From: Lepidostoma basale
Lineage: Eukaryota > Arthropoda > Insecta > Trichoptera > Lepidostomatidae
Direction of reading: 5' to 3'
NCBI GenBank assembly: GCA_022606425.2
Contig: JAHDVF020001509.1
Location: 1 to 64,000, forward strand
Length of the DNA: 64,000 nt
The stretch's first letter is position 1. Every line of letters starts with the position of its first letter. This document shows, in pieces, positions 1-10,689 of this stretch. The translations under genes were made by a program, and so were the position numbers. The notes under the pieces were generated by a model. That model worked only from the letters and a program-made list of their open reading frames with translations, was not told where the DNA came from and did no database searches.

Positions 1-394
1 ATCCTTCTTTAAATATCACTGTCCGTTCGGCCATCCGCTGTGAACATGTTACCTTCTTCTTCTTCAGCCTGTATTGACCGTCCACTCCTGGACGTAGGCC
101 TCCTCTCGCATTTTCCATTCTCTTCTATTCTGAGCGATCCGCATCCAGGCACTTCCCGCACTTCTCCGGACATCGTCGCGCCAACGCAACTGTGGGCGCC
201 CAACTCCACGCTTTGGCGTCCTTGGCCACCAGCACAGCAGTCGCCTTGTCCACTTTTCATCTGGATGCGACATGTCCCGCCCATCGCCACTTGAGGGTTG
301 TGGCCATCTTGCTACCTAACATGCTACCTAAATACACAAATTCCCTCACCTGTTCCAAGTTCTCTTCGTTCACACTTCGTTCTCGAGTCTAACC
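1..394 (-). mobile_element. RTE-B reverse transcriptase fragment, split by an insertion
   Basis: Reading right to left, the outer parts give NEENLEQVREFVYLGSM and then MFTADGRTDSD. These are consecutive in the less damaged RTE-B copy near 57420-57490 (VYLGKMFTADGRTDSD). The two halves are separated by a foreign 264-bp piece. This is the region after the catalytic domain of an endonuclease-reverse transcriptase of RTE type. It is a dead fragment with a stop soon after TDSDI, and it continues beyond the window edge. Confidence 0.75.
54..317 (-). mobile_element. RTE-A 3' end inserted into RTE-B, with candidate target duplication
   Basis: The minus strand encodes KMATTLKWRWAGHV, then DEKWTRRLLCWWPRTPKR and VGRPQLRWRDDVRR, ending in an AAG-rich tail. 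This is the C-terminal part of an RTE-like polyprotein. The same family recurs at 12165-12440. It is flanked by aacatgttacc (43-53) and aacatgctacc (318-328), an 11-bp direct repeat with one mismatch that fits a target-site duplication. It is 5'-truncated, as is usual for LINE insertions. Confidence 0.75.
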
Positions 395-1055
395 TGATAT
401 AATATATTAATTACTGTTCAGTGTGAAACAGTGAGAAGCGAATTTCTTTTCTCCGTTCGTTAATCCGGTAATGTCACTCCGACCGGCTAAAGCCAATCAA
501 TCTAACGCTAACTACAATATCTCGCTTTGTAAGACAGTGGGAGCACGGGGAGTGATCTATGAACAGCGCTCCGAGCACGCGAAGGCGGCGCAATGTAACA
601 CATGCGAATTAATCTGCAATTAACCAAAACTTTCTTCGACTTCCAGATTCGAGCCATTTTTTCTAACGGCCTAACATTTTAATTAATTAAAACAGCAAGT
701 GAGTTGGTAAGTTGCTCACATTACCTTCCGCACGCTATCCGACCATTAGACATTGTCTCGTTGAGATATTATAACGTTAAATAAACACAACATTATAACA
801 CTTAACACTTCTGCACTATGGACAATGTGAGTATTATTTTTACTGTTTCTCGAACGGATCTCTGCGTGATGTACCTGTGTAAATTGCCAAAAAGATCAAA
901 TCAAATAAAAACAGATTTTGGAAGAAGAATTTTAAACACTGTTTTATCTCATAATATTTTTACATACCTAATAAAAATATTATACACTGCATGGTTCGGT
1001 GGTTACCTCCTTCACCCTCAGCGTTAATATAACTTTATTTTATAGCTTTATTATA
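395..1055. other. No gene seen; AT-rich with a GC-richer patch near 480-600
   Basis: No coding pattern or recognised repeat. The patch around 480-600 is less AT-rich than its surroundings and does not recur in the window. Confidence 0.5.
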
Positions 1056-1255
1056 ATTATGAGGCATTGTTATTATACGTATTTATTTTTATAAGATTGT
1101 CACGACTGCTGTTTAACAGCTATCGCATCACAACATCTCGCTTCATCTCTACAAATAAATTGTGATACTTATAACAAAATTAAAACATTTAATAATGTTG
1201 AAGTATCAATAAAGTTTCAGTCAAAACAATGGATTATCTATTACATATATAACTG
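1056..1255 (-). repeat. Degenerate H2 fold-back repeat
   Basis: The left arm contains ttattatacgta and gattgtcacgactgctgttt, a worn copy of the H2 arm. The right arm has ttgtgatacttataac followed by the H2-type terminal module (aagtatcaataaagtttc, then aaaacaatggatt). That module also occurs near 10690-10745 (minus strand) and 56190-56235. The ribozyme-like core is largely lost. Confidence 0.5.
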
Positions 1256-1629
1256 TAATAATGGGGTTTTCTTTAATAGCGCTCAAACTTTGAAATAAGT
1301 TGAAACAATCTATCCAAATGATAATGCAATCATTTTTTTTAAATTTGAAAGGATATTTAATGACATTATGTATGAAATATAATGTCGGGATGGTCGTCGT
1401 AGTTTCGCTGCAGATTCTTTATCCTGGTGGTCAAAGGGTTTTTCAATAGGGATGCTCAAATTTTGACAGCGTATAGCGACTATTTTGATATAGCGATCGC
1501 TGTCAAATTTGACAAGATTACTTATTCAATCTTGAAATTTTACCATGGAATGCGACACGCTTCGACAACGCGTTAAATTTGAAGTCTAATTTTGTTTTAT
1601 TCTCTCCTTTTTTTGAATTCTAAAAGAAC

Positions 1630-1780
1630 TTATTTGAATAATACGAATGAAAACGTATGTTTTCTCGAAAGTTTTATGTTAATTTATGGGAATGAAATGT
1701 TTCTCCTTGCATTATCATTTGATATTCGAATTAATTATTTGATCTGGAGTTTTACACCATTGTTCAAGAAACAATAAAAT
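1630..1780 (-). repeat. H1 dispersed repeat
   Basis: Reverse-oriented copy of the H1 sequence: the paired landmarks acgaatgaaaacgt, tttatgggaatgaaatgttt and ttgttcaagaaacaataaa are all present. The GAAACATGTC block is worn. Confidence 0.6.
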
Positions 1781-1799
1781 AGAAATGATTTCATTCCTT

Positions 1800-1922
1800 T
1801 TTGTAAGTCTTCAAAAAATGTAAGAGAAGCGAGAGAAGCATGTCAGAAAAGAACAGTGTGATGGTCCATTATTTCTGCCTACTACCGCTTCGGGGAGACG
1901 GCGTGATGGTTAGTTAGTTTTT
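1800..1922 (+). mobile_element. RTE-B 3' terminal fragment
   Basis: Matches the 3' end of the other RTE-B copies: a sequence for EAREACQKRTV, the block ttctgcctac, ggggagacggcgtgatgg, and a GTTA-repeat tail. Only about the last 100 bp are present. Confidence 0.75.
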
Positions 1923-1924
1923 TT

Positions 1925-2565
1925 TTTATATAGGTACTATTTTATAAATGGTCGCATCGTGAAAAATAAACTATATTGAAAAATAATCCTAATCGATCCC
2001 AGGACTCCCATGGACTTTTGATTATCAGGAAGTATTCTGTTTATGAAATATACACTTAAGATTCTCCATAAGAATAATAAAATATAGTTTACAATGAGCG
2101 GATCCTAGGCGAATCAGCGTTGTTCGGTATCGTGAGCTAATATCCCTCTCGGGCGGACACGCCGCCCTCCTCACATCTATTCAAATTAAAATTGTTTTCT
2201 TACAAATAATTACCAAACACTAGCCGTGTGATAGATGCTACTATGTTACCGGTGATTGATGGATTGGCTCGACATGCCGCGGTAATTATTCCTGAGAGAG
2301 CAACGTGTTAGTGCGCCATGGACACGGAATACTTGTCAAATTATTTCGCCTCCGGTTGAATACCAAACACTCCATGCGTATATTATAATTAGAGTGATCA
2401 AACCCAATATCTCGACCTGAGTATTCACTAGTTAATCCAAACGAGACGGTTTTATTCGTATTCTCCAGTTAGCTATTCATACGCTTATTAAACAAGTGAA
2501 ACAAATCATAAATTAACTTTTTTGTGAGGATTCTACATTTGAAAATACGACAATTGAAAACATAT
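1925..2565. other. No gene seen; non-repeated GC-richer stretch 2090-2340
   Basis: No reading frame or repeat is recognised. The 2090-2340 stretch has CpG-containing sequence (gggcggacacgccgccc is palindromic) and does not recur in the window, so it could be regulatory. Confidence 0.4.
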
Positions 2566-2567
2566 TG

Positions 2568-2800
2568 ACGACCTTTGTGGCCTAGTGGTAAGCGCTATGA
2601 CTGCCATTGTAATTGTTACACTGTCATTGGTCTGGTGTGGAATTCACGTGAAAATTAAATGGCCACAATATATCACCTACCTATCACATCTCATGAGAAT
2701 CAATATAATAGATATACCTACCCATTACATCGGTTTAGCTTGCGCAGAATTGATGTAAAGAGCGTTTCAATGAAATAATAATAATAATAATAATATGACG
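2568..2800 (+). repeat. tRNA-derived SINE, AAT-tailed
   Basis: Starts with an A-box-like tggcctagtggtaagcgc, followed by a weakened B-box region. The body includes ggtctggtgtggaattcac and ends with gatgtaaagagcg and an AAT repeat. This is the standard layout of a pol III SINE. Related copies lie at 47165-47425 and 53815-54015. Confidence 0.75.
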
Positions 2801-2811
2801 TGTTAAATAAT

Positions 2812-3088
2812 ATACACAATATACTTCTTATTCTTCTTCGAGTCCTGTCACACCTCCGTGGTGCAAAGAGCATCGAGGATCCTTCTCCACTCGACTCTAT
2901 CGCACGCCTGATGCCTAACATCATTCCAAGCGAGGCCTGTCTCCTTAACCTCCTCCTGCAGGATTATTCTTCGTCTGGTGCTAAGTTAAATCTTCCTACC
3001 TATAGGGGACCGGTCTAATGTGCCCTAGAGAGATGTTAACTGGGTTCCATAGAGATTTGCGCCTAGCGACTTGTTCTCTGATTGGCTT
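2812..3088 (-). mobile_element. RTE-E 3' fragment
   Basis: The minus strand matches the C-terminal part of RTE-E at 29705-30320: the blocks for cctataggggaccggtct, gttccat and gcacaccacggaggtg-type ends occur in the same order. Frames are broken. The fragment ends in an AAG-rich tail. Confidence 0.7.
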
Positions 3089-3317
3089 TTCGCCGGCCAT
3101 GATCCATAAAATACAACTTGATGATTTGTTAGATAGTAATATTAATCTAATTCCTTTATAATATTACTAATCCATTTTTCAAATGAAACATTACATACAT
3201 TTTTTTAACACGTTACCTAAATAGAAAAAATATTATCTAATTACAACTATGTACACATACAGACTAGTTGTATTGATAGGTAAATAGATTATTAAAATAA
3301 TAGTTTTATATTTATAT

Positions 3318-4058
3318 TCTTCTTCTTCTTATTCTTCTGATTGTAGATCTTGCGATCTGTTTATGCAGGAAATCAACTTTCTTCCTGTGATGAAGACGAC
3401 CAGCCTTCTCTCCATCTCTTTGGTGGTCGTCCTGTTGGTCGACGGCCCTCTGGAGTCTCGTGCATCACGATCTTAGGAATTCTTGCTGGATCCATTCTCT
3501 CGAAGTGGTCCCTCCAGAATCGTCTTCTCTACCTACTCCATCTCATTATGTCTTAAATTTTGTAGGATTTGCGAATTACTTCACTTGGTATCCTATCTCT
3601 AAGGGTTCTCCACACAATAGGTCGTAAAGTTCTCATTTCTGCTACTCTTAAGTGATGTTTGGTTCTGATAGTGTCTGCTCTTGCTTCGATTCCGTATGTA
3701 ATTATGGGCCTGATGCATGTTTTATAAATTCTAACTTTGCTTTCTACTAGCATATGCTTATTGTCACAGACAGTGTCCCTTAGACATCCAGAGATAAATG
3801 CAGCTTTATCAGTTTGTTTTTTAACTTCATTACACAGATCGCTGCAACTAGATATCTCCACACCCAGATATTTGAACTTCATGACCTGTTCTATGGGTTT
3901 ATCGTCTACAACCAATTTGCATCTGAGAGGCTGTCTGGATATTGTTAGACATTTTGTTTTTGCGATGGATATCATCATATTATACCTCTCAGACGCAAGA
4001 TGGAACCTATAAAGCATTCTTTGTAGATAAAACATGATCATGATTATAAAAATGTTAC
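3318..4058 (-). mobile_element. RTE-D reverse transcriptase C-terminal region
   Basis: Reading right to left this gives KTKCLTISRQPLRCKLVVDD, FKYLGVEISS, TCIRPIITYGIEARADT and RTLRDRIPSEVIRK. After a frameshift come FWRDHFERMD, IPKIVMHETPEGRRPTGRPP and an AAG tail. This is the most complete RTE-D piece, covering the region downstream of the catalytic aspartates. It abuts RTE-A2, which runs the other way, at about 4060. It is not functional. Confidence 0.8.
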
Positions 4059-4064
4059 GCACAG

Positions 4065-4475
4065 TTAACAACGACACAGGCTCAAGTGTACACAGAGGTC
4101 CATGGAAAGACAGATACTTGGTGTGAGCTTGCATGACCGCATAAGAAATGAAGAAATCAGACGCCGCACCAGGGTTGCTGACGTCATGGACCAAGTGGCA
4201 AAATTGAAATGGCAATGGGCTGGACACTTGGCTAGACAGGGTGGCAACAGATGGGCACCCAGGATACTCAGTTGGAGACCATGGGAAAATAGGCGAAGTG
4301 TTGGAAGGCCACCGATGAGATAGACCGATGACATTACAAAAGGGTTGGAAAATCTTGGATACAAAGGGGGCAGGATAGAGACGAGTGGAGGAAATTGGAA
4401 GAGGCCTATATCCAGCAGTGGAGGGAAGAAGGCTAGCAAAGAAGAAAGAAGAAGAAGAACAACGGTTTGGCGCCT
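4065..4475 (+). mobile_element. RTE-A2 C-terminal fragment
   Basis: Translation gives MERQILGVSLHDRIRNEEIR, VAKLKWQWAGHLARQGGNRW, RRSVGRPP and, after an in-frame stop, TDDITKGLENLGYKGG. The end is AAG-rich. These blocks resemble RTE-A but differ enough to be a separate subfamily. A second, reverse copy is at 56268-56690. Confidence 0.75.
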
Positions 4476-4479
4476 TTGA

Positions 4480-4865
4480 ATCATGTCTTGTATATTCTTC
4501 ATTCAGCTAATCATCACACCTCATAAGAGCAGCAATAGTTATAATTCGAAGTCAATAAAAAGTGTGGCCCACAGCGGCGCTCCTCTCGAGTCTCACTTCA
4601 GACTCTGTCCATCAATCATCCCGAATAATGCGATCTCCAGTCCCCAGCATCCACCACGAGGCCCCTGGCTTATTACTTATCATCAACTACTGACACCGCT
4701 TCACTTTGTCTACCAACTAAGGTTATATATATTTTGACACATATTGTTTCACTCGTCACATCTTATTTGGCAACAACTATTTCGTTTTTTTTACTATTAA
4801 TTCAAATTCAAAAATTATTTATTGTATACGAACACATTTTGAATATTATAAATATTTTATTACTC
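4480..4865. other. No gene seen
   Basis: AT-rich sequence with no recognised coding or repeat pattern apart from a modestly GC-rich part at 4565-4700. Confidence 0.4.
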
Positions 4866-4866
4866 A

Positions 4867-5250
4867 TAGAAAGATATAAGAAGTGAATGCGGTGCGAATA
4901 AAAGTGTTATGAACAAAATAATGAAAGGGTATTTAAGATGGTTTGGACACATGGAAAGAATGAGTGAAGACAGAATGGTAAAAAATATATTTATTAACGA
5001 TGTAAATGGAACCAGAAATAGAGGAAGACCGAGGAAAACGTGGCACGATCAAATAAATCAAATATTAAATGTCGGCCATTTGAGGAGTCAGAGAAATCGA
5101 CGCGCGTGCATGACACGATGTATGAATGTCGAGGAAGCGAGAGAAATATGGCAGCAAAGAAAAGGAGAAATATGGCAGCAAAGAAAAGTCCATTCTTTCT
5201 GCCTACCCCTTCGGGGAGACGGCGTGTCGGTTAGTTAGTTAGTTAGTTTA
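4867..5250 (+). mobile_element. RTE-B 3' end with an internal 24-bp duplication
   Basis: Reads MNKIMKGYLRWFGHMERMSE, VNGTRNRGRPRKTWHDQINQ, NRRACMTRCMNVEEAREIWQ and ends in a GTTA-repeat tail. The reading frame is open across 109 codons. The 24-bp unit at 5141-5164 is repeated exactly at 5165-5188, adding eight codons without breaking the frame. Confidence 0.85.
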
Positions 5251-5329
5251 GAAAGAATGAATGAAGCATTAATTGTTTTCGCTAGTTTCAATAGTTTGCA
5301 GCAAAGTGTAACATTTTTACAGGTTCTGG

Positions 5330-5577
5330 GGATGCCATTCGGGCCTTTAATGTGATAGTTTCCCGTTCACGTTTGTATACAGCAGGTTATTTGAATTTTT
5401 TAACTATTGATTCTCATGACATGTGTGAAGGGTAGCTGATCTATTGCCATTTATTGTCACGTGAATTCTACACAAGACCAAAGATAGTGTGACAATCACA
5501 CTGCAATCGCTGGGAATCTAACCTGGGACCTTCGGTGTGACAGTCATAGCTCTTGCCACTCTGCCACGAAGGTCGTC
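5330..5577 (-). repeat. SINE, minus strand
   Basis: The reverse complement has an A box near its right end (ccacgaaggtcgtc side) and a degraded B box, the ggtcttgtgtagaattcac block and a 3' part ending in cccgaatggc-like sequence. It lies exactly at the left edge of the next RTE-B fragment, so one may have inserted beside the other. Confidence 0.65.
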
Positions 5578-5757
5578 AACGAAAGAATGGTAAAGAAGGT
5601 ATATTTAAACGACGTAAACGGGACTAGAAATAAGGGAAAACCAAGGAAAACGTGGCACGATCAAATAAATAAAATATTAAATGTCGACCCCGTGAGAAGT
5701 CGGAGAATTTGACGCGCGTGTAAGAACAGCCTACTCCTTCGGAGAGACGGCGGCATA
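5578..5757 (+). mobile_element. RTE-B fragment
   Basis: Gives ERMVKKVYLNDVNGTRNKGK, then PRKTWHDQINKILNV. A stop follows at the position of NRRACMTR, and the rest is a shortened 3' end. Confidence 0.8.
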
Positions 5758-5833
5758 TAACTGTAGCATTTATTGAGCTTATTTGAAATATTTAATTAAT
5801 AGTTAATGCATAATCATTATTGAACTTGAAGAT

Positions 5834-6128
5834 TTGATAAACCAGGAAACAAGAGTGAGATTCTGTAAGTCTCTACGCCTACGGCGGGCTAGCCATGTGG
5901 AAAGAATGCCAGAGGGTAGAATACCACAAATTATATCCAGATGGGTGCCCCGCGAAAAGAGACCAAGAGGCAGACTGAGGAAAAGTTGGGCGGATTGCGT
6001 GGAAGAAGATTGTGAGAAAATGGAAGGAGCTGGGGAATGGAGAGAGATGACCGGAGACAGAAGTTAGTGGAGGATTGTTGTGGAGAAGGCCAAGTCCCAC
6101 ACCGGGATGTAGCGCCGAGAAATGAATG
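5834..6128 (+). mobile_element. RTE-C 3' fragment
   Basis: Open for 77 codons: LRRASHVERMPEGRIPQIIS, RPRGRLRKSWADCVEEDC, then a stop and VVEKAKSHTG. The order WAGHV/RASHV, RGRPRK, W and AKSHTG is that of RTE-type polyprotein ends. A related minus copy lies at 58880-59070. Confidence 0.75.
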
Positions 6129-6184
6129 AATGAACGAATTTGAAATATTAAAAAAAAATAAGAGATACATTTATTGTCTTCTTC

Positions 6185-6548
6185 GACATGCTGTCGCCTT
6201 AAAGAGTCTGATGTTACAGGATTATACTCCAGAAATGCGGAACTCCAGCTATATCTCTCCAGTGTTTTGGAGGTCTCCCTGGTGGACGTTGTCCATCATT
6301 CATTATCGAAGTCCTTACCGTCCAGAAGTCATTATCTGGACTTGTTGGTACCAGTACCATCGACGTTGTCGCCCCCATCCTATCACATCTTGAACCTCAC
6401 AGGACTCTCGGACCGTGGTGTTTCTTAGACGATCATGAGTCTTCTCAGCAATAGCAGGTAGTCTTCTCATTTCCGTTGTCCTCAGCATACTTTTGGTCTT
6501 GATAGTGTCTGCCTTTATTCCTCCATATAACATCTCTCAGGTTTCCCA
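6185..6548 (-). mobile_element. RTE-D fragment
   Basis: The minus strand gives MLYGGIKADTIKTKSMLRTT, EMRRLPAIAEKTHDRLRNTT and SCEVQDVIGWGRQRRWYW. It aligns with the RTE-D piece at 24570-24905 (RKICNVEDIVRWGRLRRRYW). Damaged. Confidence 0.75.
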
Positions 6549-7175
6549 CCAGAGATTCATTTATTTCAAACAATCTTTATCTCAAGATAAAACAATACCT
6601 TATATCGGTATCTCCGATATAGGAGAGTCGTTTTTTCTGATTAATTTGAATCCAAATATACCAGGGCCTGGACATAATTGATATAAAAAAGCAATTGTTC
6701 TAAGTACATGCTATGTATTATACAATATTTAAAATATCTAACGTAAATACTATGACGCAGAAGTAAACAGAAAATTGGAATGGAAATAATGAATGGACGA
6801 TTAATTTGTTGCGCGCGCAGATTAGTTCGGGTTATTGGAAACCATTTAATGGCGAGCGGGGGTACCTACGGGCGCTGGTCGCCGTAATGGGATCACGATG
6901 TGGGTTCACGGAGGACGCAAAAAATGACGGATTTTCCCGCCAGAAACGGAGTTCCATCACTTCACACACTATTCCACGGCTCTACACAATTATTATAATT
7001 GTTGTTTATATTTTTGTTCGGTAAATGAATACAATTGTTACATCATGCAGTAGGTGAGCACGAGTTTGTAGGTAGGTATCCATCAAATAAACTGTTCAAG
7101 TACTCTAAGATGATGCCTATACAGTTTTCTATCGACCATGAAATTGTGAATTTGTGGTAAGATATCAACCTATGA
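6549..7175. other. No gene seen; GC-richer unique stretch 6790-6990
   Basis: The 6790-6990 stretch (gcgcgcag, ggtacctacgggcgctgg) stands out against the AT-rich flanks, does not recur and has no convincing reading frame. It is a candidate non-coding element. Confidence 0.35.
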
Positions 7176-7177
7176 TG

Positions 7178-7325
7178 GATAATTAATATAAATGAAATCG
7201 TCTGTTTTCTAGAAGTATTTTTTATCCTACTAAAGGGAGTTTCGTTTCGCTAAGGAATTATTCCATTAGAAAGGCAAAAAATCATATAAAAAATAATTCA
7301 ACTTTTAGAAAACAGACATGTGGAG
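7178..7325. repeat. H1 fold-back pair, worn
   Basis: The left end cgtctgttttctagaag and the right end cttttagaaaacagac are inverted copies of the H1 landmark (tctagaaaacagacg). The centre is degraded. Confidence 0.55.
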
Positions 7326-7750
7326 TCTTATATATATGAAAATTACATACCTATGTACATATTTTTGGATAAATTTAGAGCGTTAGCACTATAAAATTCG
7401 ACAGAGAATAATAATGTTTCTTTTTTATATATTGTACTTAGTATACAACACTCACTATATTTAAAAAATAAAAATTAAATACCAAACAAGTTTCGGACAC
7501 ACAAGACTTCATGAGTGATATTATATAAATATAAATATTAAAAAATATATGATATTTTCATATATTAAATATACTCAGTATTTAAAAAAATAAACATTAA
7601 ACATCTACAACACAAAGTTATGGCGAATATAGAAGAAAGAATAATAATGAGCTATTTTCTCATCATATTGGATATTGTAATATAAATTGTATAAATAATA
7701 ATATAAATTCCAAAAAAATCATGATGAAAGCAATAGCTGGATATCTTAGG
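7326..7750. other. No gene seen; very AT-rich
   Basis: Low-complexity AT-rich sequence without a recognisable element. Confidence 0.5.
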
Positions 7751-7754
7751 ATTG

Positions 7755-7952
7755 TGATTTATTTTAATTTAATAGGAACACTTACGGTGAGGTGTAGGAT
7801 GGAGTGAGTAAAGATGCAGCACAGCTTCTACGAGTGGCAAATTGGAAGACGGCGGCTGAAGACAGGGTAAGGGAGTTGGAGCCAAAAGTTGAAGAAGGCC
7901 AAGGCTCGGTTTGAGGTGTAGCGCCATCGCAGAAGAGGAAGAATAATGCTGA
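7755..7952 (+). mobile_element. RTE-G 3' fragment
   Basis: Contains a sequence for LLRVANWKTAAEDRVRELEP, followed by a gtgtagcgccatcgcag-type end. The same phrase (LLQVANWKTVAEDR) occurs in the longer minus-strand RTE-G piece at 50195-50820. Confidence 0.6.
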
Positions 7953-8479
7953 AATGATAATATGTTATACTGTTAAAATTCACGTTTCTAGCGCAATTCA
8001 CTTAGTAACTAGGATCATAATATGTAAATGATTAATCAAAATGATATTAAATCCAACTCCATGACCACCTACCGGACTACATAGTGTCTTTGCCTAAAAG
8101 AGTGTAATGAAAAAGCATCTGTAGGTACATTTGGGATAAAAAAGATGCATAAATCATCGGGCAGGCTCCGCGCGAGTGAGAGGCTGTTTTTGTGAGTAAG
8201 TAATTCATTTTTAAGGAGTGTAAATCGCATATTGTTTTAGAATTATTTACGGCCATTCATTTTTTGCGCCGCTTCTTGTTAATGACTGGCGATTGAAAGC
8301 TTGTGACCCCCTGACGCTGCTGCTCCACCACAAATATCTTTTTCCCTAATTATTCGTATGTTTTCTGAATTTTCATCAACATATTTTCTATTTATAAATA
8401 TTAGTGTTATTATTTGAAAATGAAATAAAATAAATATTCAAAATTCCTTTAAAATATACAATATAATTTTTTTTTTAAA

Positions 8480-8662
8480 GGAACATAGAAGTCCCCGCCA
8501 CATGTCCGAGGCTATTATAGGGCGTAGCGGCGCCCTTTTGTCAGCCTCGCTCGTACACTACCTGGGCCTGTCCCCGGTCCGTCCGGGACTTACATTTAAA
8601 GACGGCAACAACAAGGGGGTGCCAGACCACATTTAATCTACCCCATCTTACTTCTATGCTCC
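8480..8662. mobile_element. Small MITE-like element, copy 1
   Basis: Bounded by ggaacatagaagt and its near-perfect inverse acttctatgctcc (12 of 13). The inside is GC-rich and includes ggcgcccttttgtcagc and ccgtccgggacttacatt. Related copies at 9322-9443 (reverse) and 31548-31735 have the same inner phrases. No coding capacity. No clear target duplication was found. Confidence 0.55.
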
Positions 8663-9110
8663 GCTGTACTTTATTGAATAAATAAGCATAATATATTATA
8701 TAATACATGAACATTTTAGAAACCTTCTATAAAAGATAAAAAGAATAATACACCAGAGAAATATACAGCGGGAAGAACAGGAGAGAACAGAGAAGACAAA
8801 TGCAGGATGGGAAAAAAATAGGGGGAGTACAGTTTTTGGCATGTAGGACAAAGGACGAGGTTTAGGAAGCATTTCATAATATTAAATAAAAACCACAGAG
8901 GGAGAGGAACGAGGCCCGTCACAGAGGAGCAACCCCCTCCTCCCCGCTGGAAAACAGCGCACCCTCAGAGGTCGAGAAACAACACAAATTACGGTGAATT
9001 CCGGTGGGATACAATATAATTAGTTTAATTCCACTTGTGTTGATGGATTTGGCCAGTTTCGGCAGCGCTTCTTGGTTAGTTTAAAAAACAAGGGGATTAG
9101 TTTGAAGGAA
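8663..9110. other. No gene seen
   Basis: Non-coding. A purine-rich stretch runs through 8745-8940 on the plus strand. Confidence 0.4.
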
Positions 9111-9114
9111 AGAG

Positions 9115-9255
9115 TAATGTTTTGCTGGTTCTTGGGATCCCAATTGAGCTTATTAATCTAGTAGTTTCCCGTTGCTTATCACATTTGTATACAGCAGGTC
9201 ATTTGAACCCAATTACTTTATACAGCTTTTTATCTATTGATTCTCGTGTGAGTGG
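9115..9255 (-). repeat. SINE 3' part, minus strand
   Basis: Shares tttcccgtt, atttgtatacagcaggt and catttgaacccaattac with the 3' parts of the SINEs at 5330, 9595 and 13880. The tRNA-like head is missing. Confidence 0.55.
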
Positions 9256-9321
9256 GTGCTGGACATAGAAGGAAAAAATAATAATGTAGATTAAAGGTAG
9301 CCTGGTATCCCATTGCGTTTG

Positions 9322-9443
9322 CGAATATAGCATGTAAGTCCCGGAAGGACGAGAGACATGCCTCAGAAGTGTACGAGCGAGACTGACGAAAGGGCGCCGC
9401 TGCACCCTATAACAACCTCGAGTATGTGGTGAGAACTGCTATG
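9322..9443 (-). mobile_element. MITE-like element, copy 2
   Basis: In reverse it carries gttatagggtgcagcggcg, ccctttcgtcag and ccgggacttacat, matching copy 1 at 8480-8662. Ends are gacatagcagt-like. Confidence 0.5.
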
Positions 9444-9507
9444 TCTATTGATTCTCATGATTCCCTTAAAACTAAGCTAAATAAAACCAAATATATATTA
9501 TAAAATA

Positions 9508-9594
9508 CAGTAAAACCTCGATATAATGGACTAATTGTGGGGAGTAACTTTTAATAATGTGCGTACTATCAACATTTTTTTTTTACGTATACAA
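9508..9594 (+). mobile_element. Possible pogo/Tigger-like terminal fragment
   Basis: Begins acagtaaaacctcgatataa, which resembles the CAGTNNAACCTCGNTATAA type of terminal repeat of pogo-like DNA transposons. No transposase remains. Based on remembered family ends, so tentative. Confidence 0.35.
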
Positions 9595-9815
9595 CAAGTC
9601 GCTTGAACCCAATTACAGTATACAATTTGTTTTTAAGCTGATATATATTGATTCTCGTGACATGTGACAGGTAGCCAATCTATCGCCATTTTATTGTCAC
9701 GAGAATTCTACGCCAGACCAAAGACAGTGGGACAATCACACTGCCATTGCCGGGAATCGAACCCAGAACCTTCGGAATGGGAATCAGAGCTCCTACCACT
9801 CTGCCACGAAGGTAT
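9595..9815 (-). repeat. SINE, minus strand, well preserved
   Basis: In reverse: an A-box region at 9790-9813, a good B box (minus strand ggttcgattcccggca, near 9752-9767), the ggtctggcgtagaattctc block, and a 3' part ending in aattgggttcaagcg. This variant has a different 3' end from the AAT-tailed copies. Confidence 0.75.
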
Positions 9816-10685
9816 AAATAACGCTCTTACATTCCAAAGCTGTAAATGTGAATAATAAAAATATTAAATTGATAATATGAATTATATTAAACAGTTATTT
9901 AGAAACACAAAAAAATGACATGTGATTTAGTTTCCATATTATTAACATTCTTCCTTAACCCCTTACACAAGAACTTGAAGGTGTTATTATCGTTAGAAAT
10001 GTTTCAAGTCGTCATGTAGAGTTTTATAGGAATTGAATATATTTAATGAAGTAATTAAGTTTCTTCCATATTTTGAGCGACTTATTAAAAATCGGGATAA
10101 TTTAATACTGTAAACGTTGGGGTTGATATTAAAACTCACCCCTAACGTATAATTGTAGTAACTTTGAAGGGATATATTCATGCCTTCAGTTTTATTTGAA
10201 GACTTAATTATTAGACGCGGGGGTAGGATTTTTAATGCTAGCTATTATGTTATATCATGGCGGGCATTTTACTTTCGTTAAGTAGAGGAGGCGGAATAGT
10301 CGGAATAGCGATGATTTTGCATCTTACATCTTAATTAATATAATTTGAGCGCGGTGCGAACCAAGATGGGTTTGTGTCTTGTGTCTTCCGCGTTATTGGA
10401 AGAGAAGTCTCAGGATGGGCTGAATTAGCAATTCATCATTGCTAGAGCGAACTGGACCAGACGAAAGTCGATGATATTATGTTATGTAGCTCTGCGCACC
10501 AAGACTTCCGCCCGCGTCTCCGGTTGCCAAATATTGCTTTTATGCAAATGCACCAGTAAAACAAAGCGGGAACAAATAATTACGTTCATGTTATATATAC
10601 TATAATCGAGTTACTTATGGACGTAATCAAATGATGAATAATTGCTACAAATGATATGCTGAATTAATAATAAGTACATTATATA
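9816..10685. other. No gene; candidate regulatory stretch 10200-10570
   Basis: The 10200-10570 part is less AT-rich than its surroundings, occurs once in the window and lacks a coding frame. It contains an octamer ATGCAAAT at 10542-10549, a classical POU-factor site. The left part (9816-10200) shows nothing recognisable. Confidence 0.35.
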
Positions 10686-10689
10686 CATT

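Noticed and set aside
9752..9767. True tRNA gene suggested by the B box
   Set aside because: The B box is followed by the shared SINE body and tail, and no cloverleaf with paired acceptor stem can be drawn.
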